Shown here piece by piece: positions 1-8,594 of a DNA stretch of 27,431 bases. Below the pieces are notes generated by a model. That model did no database searches and was not told the origin of the DNA. It was given only the letters and a program-made list of their open reading frames with translations. Positions within the stretch are counted from its first letter, which is position 1. Each line of letters begins with the position of its first letter. Source of the stretch: a virus; IMG/VR virus record IMGVR_UViG_3300035220_000380, positions 1 through 27,431 of that record; one strand, 5' to 3'. The position numbers and the translations under genes were made by a program.

Positions 1-235
1 CAGCTCCAGTAGTAGCAGCAACACCTGTAGCAGGTCCTACTATTACTTTGTTAGCAAGTAAATCTAGTCCATCAGTAGACTGTATCGTAGTGTTTTGTAC
101 TATTTCAACAAATGGAGCAAGACCATTACCTGATCCTGTTTCAGCAGCACCTTCTGTGCCTTTAACATATACAATGTTATCAACTGGTATTAAATCAAAA
201 GCACCACCTGCTTTTTTTAGTTTTATATAACTCAT
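1..235 (-). CDS. Hypothetical structural protein downstream of the capsid gene (partial)
   Basis: The reading frame starts with ATG at 233-235 and stays open to the window edge, giving 78 residues without a stop. The start, MSYIKLKKAGGAFDLIPVDN, is basic and then turns into Thr/Ala/Gly-rich sequence that looks like beta structure. It lies 29 bases after the major capsid gene behind an A-rich leader (AAATAAGAAAAATG), so it is probably co-transcribed. A gene right after the capsid protein is often a head decoration, head-fibre or connector protein. I do not recognise this one and the C-terminus is missing, so the role is inferred from position only. Confidence 0.7.
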   Translation of the reverse strand, partial: MSYIKLKKAGGAFDLIPVDNIVYVKGTEGAAETGSGNGLAPFVEIVQNTTIQSTDGLDLLANKVIVGPATGVAATTGA

Positions 236-264
236 TTTTCTTATTTTTAAATGTTAATAATTAA

Positions 265-1725
265 TTAAGCTCCTTTGAACAACACGAAGTTATTAGCAGC
301 TTGAGTTACTAAACATCTTTCAGATAAGAAATGTACAGACATTGCATCTAAATCAGAAGTGTAAGCTCCTCCAACTGAACCAGTAATCCAGTTTTTAAAT
401 CTTCGATCTTCAGTTTCAGAAGCTCTATATCTTACGTGTAAGAAAGGACGTCTAATGTTAGATCCTAACATTTGATCGTATACTGTTGAAGTTCCAGCAG
501 GAACTAAAACACCATCAATCTCTTTGTCTAATCCTCTTGTAGAAGCATCGTTTAAGTATTTCCAGTCAGTCTTGTAGAAGTCATAAGAACCTCTTCTGAA
601 TCCTGAAAATCCAAAGTTTAATGCCATTTCTGATTCGTTATCAAATAAACCATAAGAAGCAGCTTGAGTAGAAGCATAACCTCCACCAGCCATAGCGCCG
701 ATCATATCATCAAAGTCAAGAGCCGTAGATCTTGATAAAAATAACATGTTTTCTTCAATAGCACCTTGCTTATCTAAGTTTTTAAGAATTTCATCAAAAT
801 CACCTAAAGCACCTGAACCAGGAGCAGCAGCACCAGAAAATCCAGAGTATATATTACCTCTTTTTTCAATAGCAGCAAACATACCTTCAGTACCTAGTAT
901 ATTGTCTCCAGATAAAGAAGAAGCATTACCATTAGCTAGTTTTGAATCAACACCTTCAACCATCATCATTTCAAGATAATCTTCAAAACGTAATCTAGTT
1001 TCAGACTCAGCTTTTAGATACCATAAGTATCCAGATGTTCCGTCTTCAGTAGCAACTTCAACCCACCCAATTTGAGCAGTATCAGAACCGTTGATTTCGT
1101 ACTTATCTTTGATAATTACAGGTCTATTAGCATACTGAGTAAAAGATGGCTCAATAGAACCGTCCATACCAGGTGTTCCTTTTTTAAATTCAGAACCGTA
1201 TACAAACATGTTAATACCTTTTGTATTTAATAAACCAGCAGGTAGTGTGTCAGCACCGTATACTTTAGCAGTAAATTTAGTGTTACTTGTAGTTAAACTA
1301 GTTACATAAACTTTAGCAGTTACTAAACCAGTAGCTTGATCAGATAAAAGAACAGTTTGACCTACTCTAATAGCTATTTCAGTTGTTTCTGTATCTGTTA
1401 AATCAGGCTCAATTGTATAAACAGCACTAGCTGGACCAGTAATATTAGCTTCTAGTCCTTTGTAGGCTACGTGTAATCTATTTTGTTCAGACCAAATTAC
1501 TTGATCAGAAGTCATAGGCATTTCAGCTCCTACCATTCTCAAGAAACCAGACAAAGTCCTGTTTCCGTATCTCTCCACTTCTTGCTCATAAAGCTCAGGA
1601 AGATATTGTTGTGCGAAAGTTCCACCACCACCTGACGAATTGAAATCTAAGAAGTTTCCAATTGTTGTCATTCTAGCTTGTGAAGGAACTATACTTGCGG
1701 GAAAACTCCCACCAGATAAACTCAT
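265..1725 (-). CDS. Major capsid protein (probable)
   Basis: A 486-aa protein that would form the icosahedral shell. The call rests on three things: its position directly after portal and scaffold-like genes, its length, which suits capsid proteins of large marine and crAss-like podoviruses, and a C-terminal half that reads like a capsid protein: RFEDYLEMMMVEGVDSK near residue 250, a long segment with LFLSRSTALDFDDMIGAM, and RPFLHVRYRASETEDRRFKN near the end. The N-terminus is Gly/Ser-rich (SSGGGG near residue 33). No signal peptide or membrane segment is seen. The start is supported by a 12-base gap from the upstream gene and an A-rich leader without Shine-Dalgarno sequence. An HK97-type fold is expected from the family but cannot be shown here. 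No separate prohead protease is visible in the window. Confidence 0.85.
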   Translation of the reverse strand: MSLSGGSFPASIVPSQARMTTIGNFLDFNSSGGGGTFAQQYLPELYEQEVERYGNRTLSGFLRMVGAEMPMTSDQVIWSEQNRLHVAYKGLEANITGPASAVYTIEPDLTDTETTEIAIRVGQTVLLSDQATGLVTAKVYVTSLTTSNTKFTAKVYGADTLPAGLLNTKGINMFVYGSEFKKGTPGMDGSIEPSFTQYANRPVIIKDKYEINGSDTAQIGWVEVATEDGTSGYLWYLKAESETRLRFEDYLEMMMVEGVDSKLANGNASSLSGDNILGTEGMFAAIEKRGNIYSGFSGAAAPGSGALGDFDEILKNLDKQGAIEENMLFLSRSTALDFDDMIGAMAGGGYASTQAASYGLFDNESEMALNFGFSGFRRGSYDFYKTDWKYLNDASTRGLDKEIDGVLVPAGTSTVYDQMLGSNIRRPFLHVRYRASETEDRRFKNWITGSVGGAYTSDLDAMSVHFLSERCLVTQAANNFVLFKGA

Positions 1726-1737
1726 AATTTTTAGTTT

Positions 1738-2913
1738 TTAGTTTTTATTTCTCTTTTGTATTTTTAATTTAGAACTATCAACACCTGATACTGACTTTAC
1801 TTTAAAACCACCTATAAAAATATCTCCGTTATTTTGAGGTCTAGAAGCTGTTTCTATATTTTTAGATTTATTTACAAGGTCTTTAATGCCATCGGCTTTA
1901 CCTTGTTCATAAAAATGCTGCGCTATCGTATCGGAGTTTTGTGCTGCATATATAGCTTTGTGGTAACCTTTATAGTCTTTTATACTCCCATCTTCACCCA
2001 TGAACTTCTGGATAAAATTGGCTATATCTGACTGTTGTTCAGCTACTTTTTTTACGTCATTTACACCATATCTAAAGTTTTTATCACCTAAGTTAAACTC
2101 AAAACCTTTGAAATCCTCAGATAAGTATTCTTTAGTAGTGTTTAAAAATGATTCGTGTAAAGTTTTCTCTTGTTGTACTTCTTTATTGTATCTATTGAAA
2201 AAGTCCATAGCTTTTTGTTGTTCCTGAGTAACGCCCGGTCTCAACTTGATCTCGTCGTAATATTTACTCTTGGTGTCTTCCAAAAAGTTTTTGGCCTTAG
2301 CAATTTCTTCTTTAAAAGCGAGTTTCTTTTTCTTTATATCTCGCTCTTCGTCCATTTCTTCATCATACGAAAAGTTGTCTTCCATAATGAAATTAACTTC
2401 CTCTTGATTTAGATGTGGTTTAGTATTTTTATAGTATTCTTTAAGTAGAGTATCTTCATCTATAGAAGAGTAATCTCTATTTAGTCTAACGTAGTCTTCG
2501 ACTGTACCACCAGTTTCTTTCATAAAACTAACTAGTTTTTCAACATTTTCTGGAAGTTCTATTTTAGGAGTATCTACTTTAGTTACTATCTCTTTTTTAG
2601 GTTCTTCAATATCTTCTTTTTTATCTATTACAGATATTGGGTTTGAAGTGTCTTTATTAGTTTTTATTACTTCTTCTTTAGTATCTTCTTTTACTTCTTC
2701 TTTAACCTCTTCTTTTACTTCTTTTAAATTAACTTTAGGAGTTTCTTTTAAATCAACTTTAGGTGTTTCTTTAATTTCTTCTTTTTCTTTAGTCTTACTT
2801 AAATCAACTTTTGAATCCTCTTGTTTTTTAGCAAGTTTTTTTGGTTTTTTCTTTACCTTAAATTCTCCTTGTGTTAATTCTCCTCCTTTTGTTTCTTTTA
2901 TTTCTTCTGACAT
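1738..2913 (-). CDS. Probable scaffolding protein
   Basis: A 391-aa highly charged protein between portal and capsid genes, the usual place of a scaffold. Residues 1-120 are Lys/Glu-rich and repetitive, with units such as KETPKVDL and KETPKVNL followed by KEEVKEEVKED, and are likely disordered. The middle (about 125-260) looks helical: LVSFMKETGGTVEDYVRLN, then an acidic stretch and a long helix beginning KKKKLAFKEEIAKAKNFLED. The C-terminus (GGFKVKSVSGVDSSKLKIQK) is basic, as in scaffolds that bind the capsid protein through a C-terminal helix-turn-helix. It would guide shell assembly and then leave. The function is inferred from position and composition. The alternative is a portal-associated internal head protein. 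Confidence 0.65.
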   Translation of the reverse strand: MSEEIKETKGGELTQGEFKVKKKPKKLAKKQEDSKVDLSKTKEKEEIKETPKVDLKETPKVNLKEVKEEVKEEVKEDTKEEVIKTNKDTSNPISVIDKKEDIEEPKKEIVTKVDTPKIELPENVEKLVSFMKETGGTVEDYVRLNRDYSSIDEDTLLKEYYKNTKPHLNQEEVNFIMEDNFSYDEEMDEERDIKKKKLAFKEEIAKAKNFLEDTKSKYYDEIKLRPGVTQEQQKAMDFFNRYNKEVQQEKTLHESFLNTTKEYLSEDFKGFEFNLGDKNFRYGVNDVKKVAEQQSDIANFIQKFMGEDGSIKDYKGYHKAIYAAQNSDTIAQHFYEQGKADGIKDLVNKSKNIETASRPQNNGDIFIGGFKVKSVSGVDSSKLKIQKRNKN

Positions 2914-2946
2914 AATATAATATAATAATTAATAATAATTGTTAAA

Positions 2947-5334
2947 TTACTCTAACAATGGGTCTACTTGATTTTTTTCAAAATTAGTTGGTAATAAATC
3001 ATTTTTTCGTTGATCTATCATTTGGCTTTGTTGTGTGGCTTGTATTCTTGTTCTTTCGTCTTTACGGTTTTCTATTTCAGCTTCTTTATTGCTTATAATA
3101 TCTAAATCCATTTGTTTTAGTTGCTGGTCATAACCAAACTGAATCTCCATTAACTGTCTTTTAATTTCAGCTTCTTGTTGTATTTTGTTTATACCAAACT
3201 CAGATTTACCTTGTTCTATTTGTAAAGTTGTTTCAGCTAAAGCTTGTTGTTTTTGCATTTCAGCTAAAGCTCCTCTTTCAGCTGCTTCTGCATTTGCATT
3301 AGCCTGTGCTTGAATATTTGCTTGTTGAGCTTTTTGATCAGCTTCTTGTTTTTGTTTTCTTTTTATTTTAAGAAGTTGATTAGCTAATTTAAGATTGTTA
3401 ATTTGTCTAATATCTATAGCGTCTTCTAGGTTTATTCCACCTTGTTTCATAGCAACTTGAATATTTTGCTCTAGTTGAGCTTTTTCTTCCTCGTCAGGTA
3501 CTAGCTCTAAATATATCCCAAAGTCAGCCATATTCAGCTTATGCATGTCTTCTAGTGTTCCAACATTATATGTGCTTAAACTAGAATTAAGAGCTGATTT
3601 AGTTAAAGGATATTCTAAAGCATCTGATATTCTTAAAGAAATATTTTCACATGTTTTAACTGTTAAATACAATAGTGATTGTAGTAGGTGCTTAGTTGCT
3701 ACGTTTGAACTAGCTGCAGCAAGTTTTTGTAAGCCTACTAGCGAATCTGAATTAGGCATAGTACCATCTCTAGCCTCGTTAAGCCCCGTAACATCTCTCA
3801 TCATTTGTAAATAATATTGATAAGTCTGTATTAAAGCTTGAGTTTTAGCACCACCTGAAGAAGTTTGAAGTTCTTGAATTGGTATTTTGCCTCTATTAAC
3901 GTCGCCATCTTGTGTTAAAGATCTACCTAATATACTACCAGTTTGGAAATACATATTAAGAGCTTCTGCAGGATTATAGTTTGTTCCGTTTCCTAAGTCA
4001 ACCTCTGCCAAACCATCTACATCTAAGAAAACACCATCAGGTACTATTCTTGATAATACTTGTTGTAGTTTTAAATGAGTTAGTTGTATCATGTCAGCAA
4101 AACCAGTCATTCTACTAACTAAAGATTCTATACGCCCTTTATACATTTTAGGAGCGCAAAGCGTATAATTCATATTAACCTTAACAACATTAGCTTCAGG
4201 CCTAACCATGTTTCTTGCAAGTTCCCATCTTAACATTTTATCATGTCCTAAGACTTTAGCGCCTTGATACAAAACCTCTATAGATCTATAAACTCTTTGA
4301 AAGTTATCATTTTCTGGAGGGTTAAACTCGTCATTTTTTTCAATAGCTTTTTCTAAACCAGTAGCTGTTTCTTTTATTTTAAAAACTTGGTTTTGATAAG
4401 TCTTATATTCAAAGTATAATACTGGAACATTGTTAGTATCGTTTCTACCGTTGAATTGATAAGCATAATTACTTCTGTTAGGATATTTTTCTATTTCTCT
4501 TAATTCTTCATCAGTTATATTAGGAAATTCCTTTTTTAATTCTCCTAAATTAATACTCTTTACTTCTCCTATATACCATAGATCTTGAAAATTAGGATCT
4601 TCTGTATAAGAATAAACTAAATCAGCTGGATCAACGTATTTTACTGTAACACCTTCTGATAGATTAAAATCTGTTTTAACAGCACTTATTCCTAAAACAA
4701 CTAAATCATTAGCCATTCTTCTTTTTACTAACTCATACTTATTAAAATCTAAAGTATTGTTAATTGCTTCTTCTTCTGCTATTTCAACCGATTGCTTATA
4801 ATCTAACTGCATATGTATATCTAACTCTTCACGATTCTGAGGTAATTCCTCAGGGTTTGAAGTAGAATACATATTTAATCCTGTAACTTGTTTTATTTGT
4901 TCAATAAGCTTTTTAGCTTGTATATCTCTTAACAAGTGCTCAGCATATTTAGTTCTAGCAGCTAAAGAAACAGGATCTTGAGCATAAGCTTTTATATCAT
5001 AAAGCTTAGTGTCTAATCCATTAACAACTATATCTACAAATTTAGGTATTATAGGAACAGGTTTCCAGTCTAAATTTAAATAAGATAAATCTCCATTTAT
5101 TGCTAGTTCGTCTTTGTATTTTTGAACAGACTGTTCTCCTCTTGCATATAGTCTTAAGTTTCTAAAGTTATTGTAGTTAGTATTAAACCTACCACTTACA
5201 CCAGTACGAGTACCAGCGAACCAATCACCTTCAATTGCTCGACCAACTTGTCTGCCGTAGTCTAAGCTGCTTTTGACTTCATCAGATACTACCTGATCAG
5301 GGAAAGAACTACCGTTTTGAGTACTTATTTGCAT
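2947..5334 (-). CDS. Portal protein
   Basis: A 795-aa protein that would form the dodecameric channel at the capsid vertex through which DNA enters. It starts one base after the TerL stop codon (TAAATG), so the two genes are tightly coupled. The conserved core contains LNEARDGTMPNSDSLVGLQK at about 518-537, a signature I associate with portals of crAss-like and related marine podoviruses, preceded by a long helical stretch with SRMTGFADMIQLTHLKLQQ. Residues about 655-760 form a Gln/Ala/Glu-rich coiled coil, as seen in C-terminal barrel or crown regions of long portals. The size fits the 700-850 aa type. The TerL-portal-scaffold-capsid order supports the call strongly. Confidence 0.9.
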   Translation of the reverse strand: MQISTQNGSSFPDQVVSDEVKSSLDYGRQVGRAIEGDWFAGTRTGVSGRFNTNYNNFRNLRLYARGEQSVQKYKDELAINGDLSYLNLDWKPVPIIPKFVDIVVNGLDTKLYDIKAYAQDPVSLAARTKYAEHLLRDIQAKKLIEQIKQVTGLNMYSTSNPEELPQNREELDIHMQLDYKQSVEIAEEEAINNTLDFNKYELVKRRMANDLVVLGISAVKTDFNLSEGVTVKYVDPADLVYSYTEDPNFQDLWYIGEVKSINLGELKKEFPNITDEELREIEKYPNRSNYAYQFNGRNDTNNVPVLYFEYKTYQNQVFKIKETATGLEKAIEKNDEFNPPENDNFQRVYRSIEVLYQGAKVLGHDKMLRWELARNMVRPEANVVKVNMNYTLCAPKMYKGRIESLVSRMTGFADMIQLTHLKLQQVLSRIVPDGVFLDVDGLAEVDLGNGTNYNPAEALNMYFQTGSILGRSLTQDGDVNRGKIPIQELQTSSGGAKTQALIQTYQYYLQMMRDVTGLNEARDGTMPNSDSLVGLQKLAAASSNVATKHLLQSLLYLTVKTCENISLRISDALEYPLTKSALNSSLSTYNVGTLEDMHKLNMADFGIYLELVPDEEEKAQLEQNIQVAMKQGGINLEDAIDIRQINNLKLANQLLKIKRKQKQEADQKAQQANIQAQANANAEAAERGALAEMQKQQALAETTLQIEQGKSEFGINKIQQEAEIKRQLMEIQFGYDQQLKQMDLDIISNKEAEIENRKDERTRIQATQQSQMIDQRKNDLLPTNFEKNQVDPLLE

Positions 5335-7560
5335 TTATTTTATTATTTTTGAAAAAACTCCGTCGTTATCATAACGTTTAATACCTAATTTAATGTGTTT
5401 AGTTAATCTTTCTGGAACAGGTTTATATTTATTTTTATTACAAGCCATAATAGCTAAGCCTGAACTTATAGTAGCATCATGCTTTGTTCTATTATTTATG
5501 TTAAATTTACCCCAGTCCTCTAAAGTTTTTTGGTGATACATATCGCCATAACCTTCACCTATTAAACCTACATATGTTTCTATATAAGATTCCACAGCCG
5601 CAGCGTGTGCTTGTTTAATGTCTTCACTTGAATTAGGTATTCCACCTATTTCTTTTTCTGTTGTAGAAAGCTTATTCCAAATTTTATCAGGACGATTCAT
5701 TGAAAAACCTCTATAACCTCTACGTTTAAAATAGTACAATAGTCTTGGTTTGTTATTTTCACAGAGTATTGGCATACTATAAAATACGCAAGCCATCAAC
5801 ACGTCTTCAAAAAATATTTCAGCAGTTTGAGGTCTAGCAATATATTCAAGAAAAAAATGATTAGGTGGTGCGTCTTCCATACTAAACTTGGTCAAGCCGT
5901 GCAATGCTCCATTAGAACCTTTACCATCTACTGTTCCACTTATATCGTAACTATCACAACCAAACGCGCCTATATGTTCATTACCAGGATATTTAGTTCC
6001 ATTTTTCATTATTACTTGATTTTGCAAGTTTACAGGTGGAACCCAAGATATCATAAATCTACCATCTTTGTTAGGATAAAATCTTACGCTAGTATCTTTT
6101 ACTCCACTAACCCACTGAAAACTACCTCTAGTAACTGAAGATATATTATTTATTTCAGCGTTGTAATCTATTTGTTGATATATTTTAGTTAAGTTAAACA
6201 AGCTGTCTTTAGCTTCATCTCTAAAAGCATGCTGTTCTGTTCTTGGAAATTGCCTGTAATATTCATTTAAACTATCAGGATCATCCTTTAATCCATCTAC
6301 TTCGTTCTGCCAGTGCTCAATAACTCCTGTTGAAATTTTTTGACCATCTGCTCCTTTAATGTTATTTCCTTCTCTAATGAAAACAGGTGATCCGTAAGTA
6401 TCCATGAATCCTTCGTAGTTCCATTCCATAGGGATGAAAAGAGAATAGAGTCCAGAAGAAGTTTGTCCGTTTTTATTTCTTTTTGTAACGTCTGAAGAGT
6501 AATAGAGTTTTTTGAAGTTGTTTCCACCTTTATCTAATGCGTTTGAAGTTGAGCCCATCATACACTTGCCTACGATTCTTGATCCTAGCCTTAGTGTTGT
6601 TTTTGTAACTCGCCAGTTGTTTAATATGTTGTCCGGTCTTTCCCATTTTCCGCTTTCGTCGTGTGCTAATAATTTTAATTTCTCACCATCGTAAGAGTTG
6701 TCGCCGGTATTTTTCCAGTCAATAGTTGTATCAAGCCCGTCAAGTTCTTTTAGTTGCTCATTACTCTCAAGCTTTCTTCTAGTAAGTTTTGAAGCCGGAA
6801 CCCTATACGCCAGTTCTGTCTTAGGACGATCCATACCGTCTTGGATTGGCTTGAAGAAAAACGGATAGTTAATGGATATTGGCACAACTTTATCTGTGAA
6901 CATTTTTTTAGCATCTGCTCCAGATTTAGATAATATACCGAATCTGGCGTCACTTGATATCGTCGCTTTATTAACAAGCTCTGCCGAGGACATAAATGAA
7001 AATCCAGACCTTCTGTTTTTAAGGTAGCACATCCCGTAACATCTGTTATCTGCTTTACATGCTTCCCAAAATATATAGAATAATCTATTTGCTTCTCTAT
7101 AATCTGGTGCCCCAACGTCGATCTTTGACCACTGTAAGTACATGTAATGAGTGCCAGTGATATATGTAGAAATACCTTTACTATAAAACCAATAACCCTC
7201 TTCTCTTCTTGTAAATTCTTTGTCAATATAATCATACCACCTTTCTTTAAAATCAGTGTCAAAATTTTCCCAGTCAAACCTGCTCTTGATTCTATTTAAT
7301 TCTTTTGGATATTCTGCTTTTTCCCAATATTGTTCAGCTTTTTTTTCGCTTCGTTTATGCGATTCATATTCTGCTGGTAAAGCAATCCTGAGATTCTGTA
7401 TTTCAATGATTTTTCCAATTTTCCCAGTTTTACTTATTACTATAAAGTCATACTCTTCATTATAACCATACTCCCATTTTTTATATCTATTTTGCTTAGA
7501 TAATATTTTAGGGTTTACAACATCTTTAATCTCTTTCCAAAGAGTTTGTTCATAACTCAT
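5335..7560 (-). CDS. Terminase large subunit (ATPase and nuclease)
   Basis: The 741-aa packaging motor. The N-terminal ATPase has a deviant Walker A at 181-188 (KNRRSGFS), where the lysine is at the front of the motif as in lambda gpA (KSARVGYS); Walker B at about 297-302 (LLAHDE); and a coupling motif GSTSN at 336-340. The C-terminal RNase H-like nuclease has candidate metal ligands D536 (FGCDSYD), E601 (ILCENNK) and D695 (HDATISSGLAIMA). It would translocate DNA through the portal and cut the concatemer. The gene overlaps the upstream 91-aa gene by four bases (ATGA) and abuts the portal gene. Length and sequence style match TerL of crAss-like and other marine Bacteroidota phages; the exact clade is uncertain. 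Confidence 0.95.
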   Translation of the reverse strand: MSYEQTLWKEIKDVVNPKILSKQNRYKKWEYGYNEEYDFIVISKTGKIGKIIEIQNLRIALPAEYESHKRSEKKAEQYWEKAEYPKELNRIKSRFDWENFDTDFKERWYDYIDKEFTRREEGYWFYSKGISTYITGTHYMYLQWSKIDVGAPDYREANRLFYIFWEACKADNRCYGMCYLKNRRSGFSFMSSAELVNKATISSDARFGILSKSGADAKKMFTDKVVPISINYPFFFKPIQDGMDRPKTELAYRVPASKLTRRKLESNEQLKELDGLDTTIDWKNTGDNSYDGEKLKLLAHDESGKWERPDNILNNWRVTKTTLRLGSRIVGKCMMGSTSNALDKGGNNFKKLYYSSDVTKRNKNGQTSSGLYSLFIPMEWNYEGFMDTYGSPVFIREGNNIKGADGQKISTGVIEHWQNEVDGLKDDPDSLNEYYRQFPRTEQHAFRDEAKDSLFNLTKIYQQIDYNAEINNISSVTRGSFQWVSGVKDTSVRFYPNKDGRFMISWVPPVNLQNQVIMKNGTKYPGNEHIGAFGCDSYDISGTVDGKGSNGALHGLTKFSMEDAPPNHFFLEYIARPQTAEIFFEDVLMACVFYSMPILCENNKPRLLYYFKRRGYRGFSMNRPDKIWNKLSTTEKEIGGIPNSSEDIKQAHAAAVESYIETYVGLIGEGYGDMYHQKTLEDWGKFNINNRTKHDATISSGLAIMACNKNKYKPVPERLTKHIKLGIKRYDNDGVFSKIIK

Positions 7561-7832
7561 TTGCTTCTACCTTCTGCAAAACCTTTAAAAGCTTTATTTT
7601 CTTTTACTTCTTTAGGTTTTTCATTTAAAATATCTTCTTCATCTTGTATGCGAGTTAAAATTTCAAATGCATCAAATATAGCTAATTTTTTTGTTGCAGC
7701 AGCATTTTTAAGTCTATCAGCTGAGATATCATCTCCTGAGTCAACGATCTTTTCTTGTGCTACTTTAATTAGTTCTTCAACTGCTTTTTGCCCAGCTTGG
7801 ATTATTTTCAATTTCGTTTCCTTCGTATTCAT
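7557..7832 (-). CDS. Small helical protein before TerL; candidate small terminase
   Basis: A 91-aa charged, mostly helical protein. The centre reads SADRLKNAAATKKLAIFDAF (about residues 37-56), followed by an acidic and then a basic tail (KGFAEGRSK). Its stop overlaps the TerL start (ATGA), implying translational coupling, and its start lies 56 bases inside the end of the upstream 197-aa gene. There is only one methionine, so no shorter start is available. A small helical protein directly before TerL is often the small terminase, which recognises viral DNA and forms a ring, but I see no clear helix-turn-helix. The functional call is therefore from context only. Confidence 0.5.
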   Translation of the reverse strand: MNTKETKLKIIQAGQKAVEELIKVAQEKIVDSGDDISADRLKNAAATKKLAIFDAFEILTRIQDEEDILNEKPKEVKENKAFKGFAEGRSK

Positions 7833-8370
7833 GGGTTAAAGCTATATCATTTGATTTCATACAATAAAGTCGTTCACCATCTATAATAAACTCAAATTCA
7901 GAGTTTGGGGTAAACGTAATAAGTGTTCCAGGTGTTATTCCTAGCGCTTCTAAGGTGTTGTTAGTATATTTTATTATACCAACATTAGGTTGTTCTTTTC
8001 TGTTCTCTAAAAAAGAACTATTTAAAATTGGTTTTACAAAGCAATAATTAAGATGAGAAGTCTTGTTGTACATATATATTTGATCTAAAGCACAAAAATA
8101 TAAATCATTTTTAAAGTAAGTACCACTATTTTTTTCTTCACCTTTCATATCATAATACCTGCGAAGAATATTATGATGTATATAAACTTCATCACCAACT
8201 TTTATTTCTGTAGCATAAGCAGCTGGAGTCGAAACTACAACTGCTTTTTTACTTACAAAAATATGGTTTTCTATACTAGAGTTAATAATTAATTCTTTAT
8301 TACCAACTTTTTTAATATTATCATACCTTTTATCTAAAGGTTTTATAATAAAGTGATATAGACTTTTCAC
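7777..8370 (-). CDS. Tandem GroES-like protein (two co-chaperonin-type domains)
   Basis: A 197-aa protein that reads as two GroES-like beta-barrels. Domain 1 (about 5-102) has an opening strand FIIKPLDKR, a possible loop, KVGDEVYIHHN at 57-67 and a closing strand DLYFCALDQIYMY at 89-101, like the KVGD and final strand of GroES. Domain 2 (about 108-182) repeats the plan: YCFVKPI, VGIIKYTNNTLEALGITPGT, then FIIDGERLYCMKSNDIALTH at 161-180, close in style to the GroES C-terminus. A canonical GGIVL-type mobile loop is not obvious, so GroEL binding is uncertain. The window also carries a normal GroES and GroEL. It lies between small proteins and the terminase and overlaps both neighbours (1 base and 56 bases). 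Alternative: a GroES-fold structural protein unrelated to folding. Confidence 0.6.
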   Translation of the reverse strand: MKSLYHFIIKPLDKRYDNIKKVGNKELIINSSIENHIFVSKKAVVVSTPAAYATEIKVGDEVYIHHNILRRYYDMKGEEKNSGTYFKNDLYFCALDQIYMYNKTSHLNYCFVKPILNSSFLENRKEQPNVGIIKYTNNTLEALGITPGTLITFTPNSEFEFIIDGERLYCMKSNDIALTHEYEGNEIENNPSWAKSS

Positions 8371-8594
8371 TAATATTTCAAGTCATATTCTAAAGACACC
8401 GCCATGTTTCTATTAAATTTTTTCCAAGGAAGAACTTCATTATCTTTAGTTATAAAGATATTATAAGACTGATCTTCTTTTTTAAATAAAATATCATTAA
8501 TTATGTGACCGCCATATACTTCTTGGCCAACAGCATAATGCATAGCTTCGTTTTTATAATCAGATCCTATACTAATCTTTCTTATCTTCGACAT
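8370..8594 (-). CDS. Small conserved-looking hypothetical protein
   Basis: A 74-aa soluble protein beginning MSKIRKISIGSDYKNEAMHY, with VGQEVYGGHIINDI near residue 22 and a beta-rich remainder (NIFITKDNEVLPWKKFNRN). No signal peptide, membrane segment or known motif. Its last base is shared with the start of the tandem GroES-like gene, and it overlaps the end of the previous gene by 23 bases, so all three are likely translated from one message. I do not recognise a function. Its place just upstream of packaging genes suggests a small virion or packaging accessory protein. Confidence 0.6.
   Translation of the reverse strand: MSKIRKISIGSDYKNEAMHYAVGQEVYGGHIINDILFKKEDQSYNIFITKDNEVLPWKKFNRNMAVSLEYDLKY

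Noticed and set aside
215-387. An ADP-ribosyltransferase reading for the C-terminal domain of the 387-aa protein (these numbers are residues, gene at 14742-15905)
   Set aside because: The R-V-Y and late P-P-E resemblance is too short and no clear catalytic triad can be placed, so the domain is left unassigned.
746-979. Plus-strand open frames of 60-112 codons scattered through the window, for example here inside the capsid gene
   Set aside because: They lie opposite confident minus-strand genes, have no leaders, and their composition mirrors the antisense of Gly/Ser/Lys-rich proteins.
6297-6527. Extra minus-strand frame inside TerL, and a similar one at 6750-7277
   Set aside because: Both are in another frame within the ATPase and nuclease coding region, which has all its motifs intact in the main frame.
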